DNA of 64,000 nucleotides from Dyella sp. AtDHG13 (lineage in GTDB: Bacteria; Pseudomonadota; Gammaproteobacteria; Xanthomonadales; Rhodanobacteraceae): positions 1 to 64,000 of the forward strand of contig NZ_QICJ01000002.1 in NCBI RefSeq assembly GCF_003201105.1. Reading direction: 5' to 3'. The translations under genes were made by a program, and so were the position numbers. Shown in pieces: positions 54,285 to 62,188 of this stretch. The notes beneath the pieces are model-generated. The model saw only the letters and a program-made list of their open reading frames with translations. It ran no database searches and was not told the DNA's origin. Numbering within the stretch: position 1 is the first letter of the stretch; every line of letters starts with the position of its first letter.

Positions 54285-55909
54285 GGTGTGGCCTTGAGCG
54301 AGTTCGGCGAGGCGAAGGTGATGCGGTAGACGTACGCGTCGCTGCCGATGGGTTGCGAGGGAAGGCGCAGGTGCAGGCCACCGGCGTCCTGGGTGAAGGC
54401 AATGGACTGGTTGTCGGCCACCGACTCGACGCGCGCCACTTTCTCTTCGGGCTTGATCGAATGGATGGTGGCCTGGTGCGTGGCGGGCCAGCCCAGTTCG
54501 ATCGCATAGAGCCTGCCGTTGCCGGTGGTGAAGCGGAAATCCTCGGCGGTGTACGGCTTGGTCTTGGTGTCCTGGAAAGTGCCGGTGGCGACTTCGGTCG
54601 GACCCTCGCCGAACGTGCGCCATGGCTTGCTGCCGTAGATGGCCTCGCCGTTGGCCTTCAGCCAGCGCCCGATGCTGCGCAGGGTGTCCTGCGCGCCTTC
54701 GGGGATGGTGCCGTCCGCGCGCGGCCCCACGTTGAGCATCAGGTTGCCGTTCTTGCTGACCACGTCGGCCAGCAGATGGATGATGAAGGTCGGCGACTTG
54801 TACGTGTCGTGCTCGATGTAGCCCCACGAGTCGTTGCTGATCGAGGTATCCGTCTGCCAGTGCGAGGCGTGGATGCCGCGCAGCTGGCCGCGCTCGATAT
54901 CCAGTGTGCCGGCGCCTTCCGGGAAGTCGCCCAGCTTGTAGTTCACCACCACGCCGTCGCGCTTCGCGCCTTCGTTGTAGTAGTACGACAGCAGGGTCGG
55001 CAACGTATTGCGGAAGGTCGGGTGGCCGATCCACCAGTCGAAATAGATCAGGTCCGGGTGGTACTTGTCGGCCAGCTCCGCCGTGCGTGCGAGCCAGTCT
55101 TCCAGCCAGGCGGGCGAGACATAGGTCCAGTCGTCGGCGAGGTTCTGGTCGTCCTTGCTCAGGTGCGCCACGGCCGGGCCGTATAGTTCCGCGTTGCGCG
55201 GATCGTTGACGTCCGAGTCGAAGTCGCGGCCGCCATCGAAGAACCAGTCGTGCTCGGCCCGATGGGAGGACACGCCAAAGCGCATGCCCTGCCCGCGCAC
55301 GGCGCGCTCCAGTTCGCCGATCACGTCCCGCTTCGGGCCTTTCTTCGCCGCTGTCCAGTCCGACAGCGCCGAGTCGTACATGGCGAAGCCGTCATGGTGC
55401 TCGGCTACCGGCACCACATAGCGCGCGCCGGCATCGCGGAACAGCTTGGCCCACGCATCGGGATCGAAATGCTCGGCCTTGAACATCGGCACGAAGTCCT
55501 TGTAGCCGAACTTCGCCTGCGGGCCGTAGGTGGCCACGTGATGGGCGAACTCCTTGGTGCCCTGCTGATACATGTTGCGCGAGTACCACTCGCTGCCGAA
55601 GGCCGGCACCGAATAGACGCCCCAATGGATGAAGATGCCGAACTTGGCATCGTCGTACCAGGCGGGTGAACGGTACTTCTCAAGGGAAGCCCAGTCGCTG
55701 CGGAACGGATCCTGGTTGGCGCCCTTCGCCACGCGCTGCAGGATGGCGTTCCGCTGCGGCGCGAATCGGGCGCTCGCCTGCTGCCAGGCCTGATCCTGCG
55801 CGGCGGGCGACAAGGTGTCGGCCGTCGGTGCCGTGGCCGATTGCGCCAGCGCGCCGGTGCACAGCAACACGCTTGCCAGCAGTACGCCGTGCGCAGCCGC
55901 TTTCATCAT
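54281..55909 (-). CDS. Alpha-L-fucosidase, GH29 (paralogue of 41203-42897)
   Basis: This 542-residue exported fucosidase has a signal peptide (GVLLASVLLCTGALAQ), the catalytic barrel (about 70-430: WYDDAKFGIFIHWGVYSVPA, VVPVAEHHDGFAMYDSALSD, SSHRAEHDWFFDGGRDFDSD), the predicted nucleophile Asp291 in DLIYFDWWIGHP, NGNLMLNVGPRADGTIPEGA, and a C-terminal beta domain. Nearly every motif has a counterpart in the 564-residue GH29 at 41203, so they arose by duplication. It is the first enzyme of the glycosidase operon and overlaps the GH18 gene by four bases. Glucokinase lies 85 bases upstream on the same strand and may share the transcript. Confidence 0.92.
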   Translation of the reverse strand: MMKAAAHGVLLASVLLCTGALAQSATAPTADTLSPAAQDQAWQQASARFAPQRNAILQRVAKGANQDPFRSDWASLEKYRSPAWYDDAKFGIFIHWGVYSVPAFGSEWYSRNMYQQGTKEFAHHVATYGPQAKFGYKDFVPMFKAEHFDPDAWAKLFRDAGARYVVPVAEHHDGFAMYDSALSDWTAAKKGPKRDVIGELERAVRGQGMRFGVSSHRAEHDWFFDGGRDFDSDVNDPRNAELYGPAVAHLSKDDQNLADDWTYVSPAWLEDWLARTAELADKYHPDLIYFDWWIGHPTFRNTLPTLLSYYYNEGAKRDGVVVNYKLGDFPEGAGTLDIERGQLRGIHASHWQTDTSISNDSWGYIEHDTYKSPTFIIHLLADVVSKNGNLMLNVGPRADGTIPEGAQDTLRSIGRWLKANGEAIYGSKPWRTFGEGPTEVATGTFQDTKTKPYTAEDFRFTTGNGRLYAIELGWPATHQATIHSIKPEEKVARVESVADNQSIAFTQDAGGLHLRLPSQPIGSDAYVYRITFASPNSLKATP

Positions 55910-55994
55910 GCTCGTTCGCCCCCGATGGAAAGAAAGATCGCCATGCGCGATGGTCGTTCGTCATGCCGCCTGACCATCCGTGGCGCGGCGATCA

Positions 55995-57056
55995 TCACAG
56001 GCCCAGCCGCCAGTTCGCCGCGCCCAGCACGCCCAGCCGACCATGCTCGACGACGAACACGGGCGTGCGATTGAGGAAAGAGCGCATCACGCCCTTGTCC
56101 AGGAACCGTTCGGTGAACGGCCCCGCGCGCAGCACGCTGGCCAGCCGCGCGAGAAAACCACCGGCCAGGCACACGCCACCGCTGGCGCTGAAGGCAACGG
56201 CCACGTCGCCGCAGAAGGCGCCGAGCCAGCGGCAGAAATGATCGACCGTCTCCATCGCCAGCGCGTCCATGCCCGCGAGCGCCATGGCGGTGATCTCGCT
56301 GGGGTCGGCGCAGGTCGCCGATACACCGCGCACCGAGGCCAGCGCGCGATAAAGACGCAGCAGGCCGGGGCCGCTCAACACGTGCTCGTACGAGACATAG
56401 CCATCGACCGGCCCCAGCTCGGCGCGGATCGCCTGCTCGATGCCAGGCCGCACGGCCAGCTCCATCTGGCCTGCCTCGGTATGCAGCACGCGGGCCGGGC
56501 TACCGGGCAACCACAGCGCCGCGCCCAGCCCGGTGCCCGGCCCCAGCACGGCGACGGCGCCGTTCGGGTCGGCCACGCCGTCGACGATGACCGTGGTGCT
56601 GTCCCGGTCGACCTGGCCGATGGCGTGCGCGAATGCCTGGAAGTCGTTGAGCACGTCGACGGACGCGAAGCCGCCCTCGATCCGCAGGCGCTCCAGCACC
56701 ACCGGCCAGGCCAGGTTGTCGTTGACCACCGCGCCACGTTCGACAAAGCCCGCGCAGGCCAACACCAGCGCTTGCGGATGCACGCCGTGATCGCGGCAGA
56801 AGACGCCAAGAATGTCTGCGAGTGAACCGTGATCGGCGCAGCGATAGTTCTTGTAGGCGAGGATGTCCGGCCGTCCGCCCTGCGCATCGGGCATCACCAG
56901 GCCGATGCGCGCATGCGTGCCGCCGACGTCCGCGGCGAGGAAGGGCGATGCCGATGGCCCGCCGCGATCCAGGCCATCGAGGAAGAGCGGCTCACCGAGC
57001 TTTGGCGATGGGTCCACAGGCACAGGCTCAAAGCCCCGATCCGATAACGGCGTCAT
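55995..57056 (-). CDS. glk: Glucokinase (Glk family)
   Basis: This 353-residue cytoplasmic enzyme phosphorylates glucose with ATP. The phosphate-binding FLAADVGGTHARIGLV comes at about 41-56, then LVLACAGFVERGAVVNDNLA, catalytic Asp in VLNDFQAFAHA, AVLGPGTGLGAALWLPGS, and glucose-binding Glu/His in LHTEAGQMELAV. This is the Glk (PF02685) rather than ROK type. A leader of about 40 residues before the fold is longer than usual. The start at 57056 has GGTGGAG upstream. The gene diverges from the fucose operon. Glucose released by the GH3 enzyme, or another hexose, is the expected substrate. Confidence 0.88.
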   Translation of the reverse strand: MTPLSDRGFEPVPVDPSPKLGEPLFLDGLDRGGPSASPFLAADVGGTHARIGLVMPDAQGGRPDILAYKNYRCADHGSLADILGVFCRDHGVHPQALVLACAGFVERGAVVNDNLAWPVVLERLRIEGGFASVDVLNDFQAFAHAIGQVDRDSTTVIVDGVADPNGAVAVLGPGTGLGAALWLPGSPARVLHTEAGQMELAVRPGIEQAIRAELGPVDGYVSYEHVLSGPGLLRLYRALASVRGVSATCADPSEITAMALAGMDALAMETVDHFCRWLGAFCGDVAVAFSASGGVCLAGGFLARLASVLRAGPFTERFLDKGVMRSFLNRTPVFVVEHGRLGVLGAANWRLGL

Positions 57057-57129
57057 CACTCCACCCCGGTAGCGCACGTCTGGACATGTTCATGGCCAAA
57101 CCGAACATTTATTAGGTGACCGAAAGCAT

Positions 57130-57141
57130 CGAAGCGCTTCG
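57130..57141. promoter_or_regulatory. LacI-type operator palindrome
   Basis: CGAAGCGCTTCG is a perfect 12-base palindrome with the central CG and AA..TT pattern of LacI-family operators. It lies between the divergent glk and fucose operons, about 50 bases upstream of the rightward -10. A shorter AAGCGCTT core occurs upstream of the receptor gene (46266-46273). No LacI-family gene is in the window. Confidence 0.5.
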
Positions 57142-57171
57142 CATCCGGGCGCGGATGCTCCCCGGCCGCGC

Positions 57172-57215
57172 CCCGTTTCGTGCTCACATATAAACCTAGT
57201 TTTTATCCATGCACA
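57172..57215. promoter_or_regulatory. Overlapping divergent promoters, fucose operon and glk
   Basis: AT-rich patch with TATAAA at 57189-57194 for the rightward operon (poor -35). On the minus strand TTGTGC is followed after 17 bases by TTATAT (18 to TATATG), a fair promoter towards glk. Confidence 0.4.
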
Positions 57216-57238
57216 AGTAGTACGATGCGGCCGGACAT

Positions 57239-57258
57239 CCCCGGCGGCCATGCCGGGG
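57239..57258. repeat. Hairpin in the leader of the fucose operon
   Basis: CCCCGGC pairs with GCCGGGG around a six-base loop, 52 bases before the aldo-keto reductase ATG. It could affect leader stability. The function is unknown. Confidence 0.3.
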
Positions 57259-57309
57259 CCTCGGTGGCACCACTTTTTCCTCCCTTGGGAGGCTGGCTCG
57301 GGGGTCTTG

Positions 57310-58335
57310 ATGCCGGTTCAGCACGAAGCCCACGACTCCTCCGGCGCGCCGGCCCCGGCCGATGCGCGCGTGGCGGCGCTGGCCTTCGGCGGTGCGCCGG
57401 CCGGCAACCTCTATGCCGGCGTGGACGACGAGGTGGCGCGCGAGGCCATCGCCCATGCATGGCGACGCGGCATCAGGCACTTCGACACCGCCCCTTATTA
57501 CGGATACGGCCTCAGCGAGACCCGCATCGGCGATGCGCTGTCCGGCGTCGAGCGCGCCAGCTACACCCTGTCCACCAAGGTGGGTCGCCTAGTCGATGTC
57601 GACGAAGGCCGGCACGACCGCGCCGACGGCTTCGCGGTCGACGGTCGCCGCGCGTACTTCGACTACACGCGCGATGGCGTGCTCCGCAGCCTGGAAAGCA
57701 GCCTCAAGCGGCTGCGCACCGATCGCATCGACCTGTTGCTGCTGCACGACATCGGCCAGCTGACCCACGGCGAGCGCCACGCGCAGGTGCTGGCACAGGC
57801 GCTGGACGAAGCATTGCCGGCGATGGCCGAGCTGCGCCGCCAGGGCGTGGTCGGCGCCATCGGCCTCGGCGTGAACGAGGAAGCCGTGTGCCTGGACGTG
57901 ATGAAGCGCTTTCCGCTGGACGCGCTGATGCTGGCCGGCCGCTACACCTTGTTCGAGCAGGCGCACAGCCAGGCCGTCATGGCCAAGGCCGCCGCCGATG
58001 GCGTGTCGGTGCTGATCGCCGGCCCCTACAACTCCGGCCTGCTGGGCTCGGACAACGGCCCCGGCGACACCTACGACTACGCGCCCGCCTCGCCCGCCAT
58101 CAGGGAGCGCGCGCAACGCTTCTACGACACCTGCGCACGCACGGGCACGCAGGTGGGCGCAGCGGCGCTGCAGTTTCCGCTGGCGCATCCGGCGGTGTCG
58201 AAAGTGGTGTGCGGCCTGCGTTCGGTGGCGGAGGTCGACAGTGCCATCGAACGCATCCGCGCAACGATTCCCGCCGCGACCTGGTCAGCGTTGATCGAGC
58301 AAGGCCTGCTCGATGCGCGGGTGCCCACGCCATGA
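57310..58335 (+). CDS. Aldo-keto reductase, L-fucose dehydrogenase
   Basis: This 341-residue cytoplasmic AKR probably oxidises L-fucose to L-fucono-lactone, the first step of the non-phosphorylated pathway. The barrel shows AWRRGIRHFDTAPYYGYGLS (catalytic Asp and Tyr), YTLSTKVGRLVD (Lys), RIDLLLLHDIGQL (His) and VGAIGLGVNEEAVCLDVMKR. The C-terminal cofactor site is ALQFPLAHPAVSKVVCGL. It matches the D-threo-aldose 1-dehydrogenase/pyridoxal dehydrogenase group that uses L-fucose. The ATG at 57310 has GGGGG upstream; an in-frame ATG at 57250 lies in a hairpin leader and is less likely. Its ATGA stop overlap couples it to the lactonase. Confidence 0.88.
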   Translation: MPVQHEAHDSSGAPAPADARVAALAFGGAPAGNLYAGVDDEVAREAIAHAWRRGIRHFDTAPYYGYGLSETRIGDALSGVERASYTLSTKVGRLVDVDEGRHDRADGFAVDGRRAYFDYTRDGVLRSLESSLKRLRTDRIDLLLLHDIGQLTHGERHAQVLAQALDEALPAMAELRRQGVVGAIGLGVNEEAVCLDVMKRFPLDALMLAGRYTLFEQAHSQAVMAKAAADGVSVLIAGPYNSGLLGSDNGPGDTYDYAPASPAIRERAQRFYDTCARTGTQVGAAALQFPLAHPAVSKVVCGLRSVAEVDSAIERIRATIPAATWSALIEQGLLDARVPTP

Positions 58336-59183
58336 TCATCGACTCGCACCGCCACTACTGGGATCCCGGCCAGCTGGAGTACGGCTGGCTCGCGCAGGCG
58401 CCGGCGGCACTGCGGCGTCCCTTCCTTCCCGCGGATCTCGAATCGACGGATGCCTGCGTGCTGGTGCAGGCGGCGCCGGATGAGCGCGAGACGCTGTTCC
58501 TGTTCGATCTCGCCCGACAGAACCCGAACGTGCTGGGCGTGGTCGGCTGGGTGGACATGGAAGCCGACGACGCGACGCAACGCATCGCCGCGCTGGTGGA
58601 GCAAGGCCAGGGGCTGCTGCGCGGCATTCGCCCGATGGTGCAGGACATCCCCGATACCGAGTGGCTGGCGCGTCCGTCGCTGGACCGTGCCTTCGATTGC
58701 CTGCGCGATCACGCCCTGGTGTTCGATGCCCTGGTGGACAACCGCCACCTGCGCGCGCTGTCCCAACGGCTCACGCAACACCCGGGCCTGATCACCGTGG
58801 TCGATCACGGCGCCAAGCCGAACATCGCCGCGCGCGAATTCGCCGCATGGGCAAGCGCGATTGCGCGGGTCGCCCAGGTGCCGGACGTCATCTGCAAATT
58901 GTCCGGCCTGCTCACCTTGACCGGCGAGCAGGCCGACGTGGCCGCGATAGAACCCTACGCCATGCACCTCTTTGAAAGCTTCGGCGGGCGCCGCGTGATG
59001 TGGGGCAGCGACTGGCCCGTGCTCGACACGCATGCCTCCTACGAAGAATGGAAGGCCTGCGCGCAGGCGCTGACGCGACGCTTCGCGCCGGGCCACGAGG
59101 CCGATGTGTTCGGCGAAACCGCGGCGGACGTCTATTCACTTGCCGCGCGCATGGCGCCGGCTTTCTCCGGGAGAACCGCATGA
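58332..59183 (+). CDS. Amidohydrolase-family L-fucono-lactonase
   Basis: This 283-residue cytoplasmic hydrolase opens L-fucono-lactone to L-fuconate. It is a TIM-barrel amidohydrolase of the COG3618 group. The metal site begins MIIDSHRHYWDPGQLEYGWL (His-x-His) and continues with VLVQAAPDERETLFLFDLAR, GLLRGIRPMVQDIPD, ITVVDHGAKPNI, PDVICKLSGLLTL and RVMWGSDWPVLDTHASYEEW, where the last Asp is the family's catalytic residue. The start overlaps the dehydrogenase stop. It sits in the right order for step two of the pathway. Confidence 0.88.
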   Translation: MIIDSHRHYWDPGQLEYGWLAQAPAALRRPFLPADLESTDACVLVQAAPDERETLFLFDLARQNPNVLGVVGWVDMEADDATQRIAALVEQGQGLLRGIRPMVQDIPDTEWLARPSLDRAFDCLRDHALVFDALVDNRHLRALSQRLTQHPGLITVVDHGAKPNIAAREFAAWASAIARVAQVPDVICKLSGLLTLTGEQADVAAIEPYAMHLFESFGGRRVMWGSDWPVLDTHASYEEWKACAQALTRRFAPGHEADVFGETAADVYSLAARMAPAFSGRTA

Positions 59184-59208
59184 ACACTTTCCTCAAGGTA
59201 CGCAGCGC

Positions 59209-59955
59209 ATGAGCGGCCGGCTCAGCGGCAAGCACGCGCTGGTGACCGCGGCCGGCGCAGGCATCGGCCGCGCCACCGCCCTCGCCTTCGCGCAAGCCGG
59301 CGCCACGGTATTGGCGACGGATATCCAGCAGGAGAGCCTGGACTCGCTGGCGCAGAGCCATCCGTCCATCCGCACGCAGATCCTCGACGTCACCGACGCT
59401 GCCGCCATCCAGTCGCTGGCCGCCGGCGTCGGGCGCGTCGACGTGCTGTTCAACTGCGCGGGCTACGTGCATGCCGGCACCATCCTCGACACGGACGATG
59501 CCAGTTGGCGGCGTTCGTTCGCCATCAACGTGGACAGCATGTTCCACCTTTGCCGTGCCCTGCTTCCCGGCATGATCGAGCGCGGCGCGGGCAGCATCGT
59601 CAACATGTCCTCGGTGGCATCGAGCATCAAGGGCGTGCCCAACCGCTTTGCCTACGGCACGACCAAAGCCGCCGTGATCGGCCTGACCCGCGCCATCGCC
59701 GCCGACTACGTGGCCGCCGGCATCCGCTGCAATGCGATCTGCCCCGGCACGGTGAAAACGCCCTCGCTGGGCGAACGCGTCCGCGCGCTCGGCGGCGACG
59801 AGGAAGCCGCATGGCGCGGCTTCACCTCGCGCCAGCCGATGGGCCGCCTTGGCGAACCCGAAGAGATCGCCGCGCTGGCCGTCTATCTCGCCTCCGACGA
59901 ATCGTCCTTTACCACCGGCACCATCCACATCGTGGACGGCGGCTGGTCGAACTGA
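59209..59955 (+). CDS. SDR-family 2-keto-3-deoxy-L-fuconate dehydrogenase
   Basis: This 248-residue NAD-dependent short-chain dehydrogenase has the cofactor loop VTAAGAGIGRATALAFAQAG, the acidic NAD-selecting TDIQQESL, FNCAGYVHAGTILD, SIVNMSSVASSIKGVPNRFA, catalytic Tyr149 and Lys153 in YGTTKAAVIGL, then ICPGTVKTPS and TTGTIHIVDGGWSN. In the pathway it oxidises 2-keto-3-deoxy-L-fuconate to the 2,4-diketo acid. The ATG at 59209 is chosen because the Rossmann fold starts right after it; the frame is open further upstream inside the lactonase gene. It lies 25 bases after the lactonase and 13 bases before the hydrolase. Confidence 0.88.
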   Translation: MSGRLSGKHALVTAAGAGIGRATALAFAQAGATVLATDIQQESLDSLAQSHPSIRTQILDVTDAAAIQSLAAGVGRVDVLFNCAGYVHAGTILDTDDASWRRSFAINVDSMFHLCRALLPGMIERGAGSIVNMSSVASSIKGVPNRFAYGTTKAAVIGLTRAIAADYVAAGIRCNAICPGTVKTPSLGERVRALGGDEEAAWRGFTSRQPMGRLGEPEEIAALAVYLASDESSFTTGTIHIVDGGWSN

Positions 59956-59968
59956 TGGAAACCACCGC

Positions 59969-60826
59969 ATGAAGCTCTGCCGCTATGGAAAACCCGGCGC
60001 GGAAAAACCCGGCCTGATCGATGGCGACGGCGCCATCCGCGACCTGTCCGGCGTGATCGCCGACATCACCGCCAACGTGCTCGGCCACGGCGGCTTGCGC
60101 CGCCTCGCCGCGCTCGACCCCGCGAGCCTACCCAGGGTCGAAGGCTCGCCGCGCTACGGCGTGCCGGTGGCGCACGTGGGCAAGATGCTCTGCGTGGGCA
60201 TGAACTACGCCGACCATGCGGCGGAAACGAACGCGCCTGTGCCCGAGCAGCCCGTGCTTTTCATGAAGGCCACCACCGCCATCGGCGGCGCCAACGACAC
60301 CGTAGTGATTCCGCGCGGCTCGGTGAAGACCGACTGGGAAGTGGAACTGGGCGTGATCATCGGCGAGGTGACGCGCGACGTGTCCGTCGAGCGCGCGCTG
60401 GATCACGTGGCCGGCTACGCGGTGGTCAATGACCTGTCCGAGCGCGAATTCCAGCTGGAGCACGGCGGCCAGTGGGTGAAGGGCAAGAGCTGCGACACCT
60501 TCGGCCCCATCGGCCCGTGGCTGGTCACCAGGGACGAGGTCCCCGATCCGCAGAACCTCTCGCTCTGGCTCGAAGTGAACGGACACCGCTACCAGAACGG
60601 CAACACGCGCACGATGGTGTTCGGCGTGGCCGCGCTGGTGAGCTACATCAGCCGCTACATGACGCTGATGCCGGGCGACGTGATCAGCACGGGAACGCCC
60701 GCCGGCGTGGGCCTGGGCCTGAAGCCGCCCACCTACCTGAAGCCGGGCGACGTCATCGAACTGGGCATCGACGGGCTGGGGCGCCAGCGTCAGGACGTGG
60801 TCGCTCATTCCGCGTCGCACGCGTAA
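59969..60826 (+). CDS. FAH-family 2,4-diketo-3-deoxy-L-fuconate hydrolase
   Basis: This 285-residue enzyme of the fumarylacetoacetate hydrolase family cleaves the diketo acid to pyruvate and L-lactate. A short N-domain (LCRYGKPGAEKPGLIDGDGA) is followed by the catalytic domain with KMLCVGMNYADHAAETNAPV, VKTDWEVELGVIIGE (Glu metal ligands), AGYAVVNDLSEREFQLEHGG, KSCDTFGPIGPWLV and LMPGDVISTGTPAGVGLGLK. The ATG at 59969 lies 13 bases after the SDR stop. It sits in the same operon as the other four pathway enzymes, which makes this role more likely than catechol meta-cleavage. Confidence 0.9.
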   Translation: MKLCRYGKPGAEKPGLIDGDGAIRDLSGVIADITANVLGHGGLRRLAALDPASLPRVEGSPRYGVPVAHVGKMLCVGMNYADHAAETNAPVPEQPVLFMKATTAIGGANDTVVIPRGSVKTDWEVELGVIIGEVTRDVSVERALDHVAGYAVVNDLSEREFQLEHGGQWVKGKSCDTFGPIGPWLVTRDEVPDPQNLSLWLEVNGHRYQNGNTRTMVFGVAALVSYISRYMTLMPGDVISTGTPAGVGLGLKPPTYLKPGDVIELGIDGLGRQRQDVVAHSASHA

Positions 60827-60865
60827 CGCGCCTTACTCAGTTCCCGGCACGGGAGGCCGGTCACG

Positions 60866-62185
60866 ATGGTGAAGATTACCGCCCTGGAAACCTTCGACGT
60901 GCGTTTTCCCACGTCGCTGGCGCACGATGGCTCGGACGCCATGAACCCCGATCCGGACTATTCGGCGGCCTACGTGGTACTGAAGACCGATGCGCCCGAA
61001 GGCCTGGCGGGTTACGGGCTGGTGTTCACCATTGGGCGCGGCAACGACATCCAGACCACCGCGCTGGCGGCGCTGCGCCCGATGGTGGTCGGCCGTCCCG
61101 TCAAGGACATCGTGGACGACCTGGGCGCGTTCGCGCGCCTGCTCACCGGCGATTCGCAGCTGCGCTGGCTGGGCCCCGAGAAGGGCGTGATGCACATGGC
61201 GATCGGCGCGGTGATCAATGCCGCGTGGGATCTGGCCGCGCGCCTGGCCGGCAAGCCGGTGTGGCGCTTCATCGCCGACATGACGCCCGAGCAGCTGCTC
61301 AGCCAGATCGACTTTCGCTACCTCACCGACGCGCTCACGCCCGAGCAGGCGCTGGCCATCCTGCGCGAGGCCGAACCGCACAAGCAGGCGCGCATTGCGC
61401 AGCTCGAAACCGAAGGCTACCCCGCCTACACCACCTCGCCGGGCTGGCTGGGTTATACCGACGAGAAGATGCAGCGCCTTGCCAGGAAAGCCGTGGAAGA
61501 CGGCTTCCGCACCATCAAGCTCAAGGTCGGCCTGCGCATGGAAGACGACCTGCGGCGCTGCCGGCTGGCCCGCGAGGCGGTGGGCCCGGACATCGCCATC
61601 GCGGTGGACGCCAACCAGCGTTGGGACGTCCAGACGGCCATCGAATGGCTCAAACCCCTGAAGGACATCGGCCTGGCCTGGGTGGAAGAACCCACCAACC
61701 CGGACGACGTGCTCGGCCATGCGGCCATTCGCCAGGGCGTGTCGCCCATCCCCATCTCCACCGGCGAGCATGGCCAGAACCGCGTGCTGTTCAAGCAGCT
61801 GCTGCAGGCGCAGGCGGTGGACCTCATCCAGATCGACGCGGCGCGCGTGGGCGGTGTGAACGAGAACCTGGCCATCCTGCTGCTTGCCGCGCGCTTTGGC
61901 GTGCGCGTGTTTCCGCACGCGGGCGGCGTGGGCCTGTGCGAACTGGTGCAGCACCTGGCGATGGCGGATTTCGTGGCCATCACCGGCAAGAAGGAGGATC
62001 GCGCAATCGAGTTCGTCGATCACCTGCACGAGCATTTCGAGGACCCGGTGACCATCGTGCGGGGACGCTACCTGGCGCCCAAGGCGCCGGGCTTCTCTTC
62101 CCGCATGCACGACGCTTCGGTGCGCGACCATCTGTTCCCCGGCGGCATCGTGTGGAAGGACGCTCCCAAGACAGCCATGGGGTGA
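60866..62185 (+). CDS. L-fuconate dehydratase (enolase superfamily)
   Basis: This 439-residue enzyme dehydrates L-fuconate to 2-keto-3-deoxy-L-fuconate. All expected active-site residues are present and their numbers equal those I recall for the characterised Xanthomonas campestris enzyme: Lys218 and Lys220 in [10 protein letters not shown], metal ligands Asp248 (AVDANQRWD), Glu274 ([10 protein letters not shown]) and Glu301 (STGEHGQNR), and His351 in [12 protein letters not shown]. The length is also that of the family (about 440). AGG lies upstream of the ATG at 60866. It is the strongest single anchor for calling this operon a fucose pathway. Confidence 0.96.
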   Translation: MVKITALETFDVRFPTSLAHDGSDAMNPDPDYSAAYVVLKTDAPEGLAGYGLVFTIGRGNDIQTTALAALRPMVVGRPVKDIVDDLGAFARLLTGDSQLRWLGPEKGVMHMAIGAVINAAWDLAARLAGKPVWRFIADMTPEQLLSQIDFRYLTDALTPEQALAILREAEPHKQARIAQLETEGYPAYTTSPGWLGYTDEKMQRLARKAVEDGFRTIKLKVGLRMEDDLRRCRLAREAVGPDIAIAVDANQRWDVQTAIEWLKPLKDIGLAWVEEPTNPDDVLGHAAIRQGVSPIPISTGEHGQNRVLFKQLLQAQAVDLIQIDAARVGGVNENLAILLLAARFGVRVFPHAGGVGLCELVQHLAMADFVAITGKKEDRAIEFVDHLHEHFEDPVTIVRGRYLAPKAPGFSSRMHDASVRDHLFPGGIVWKDAPKTAMG

Positions 62186-62188
62186 GCC

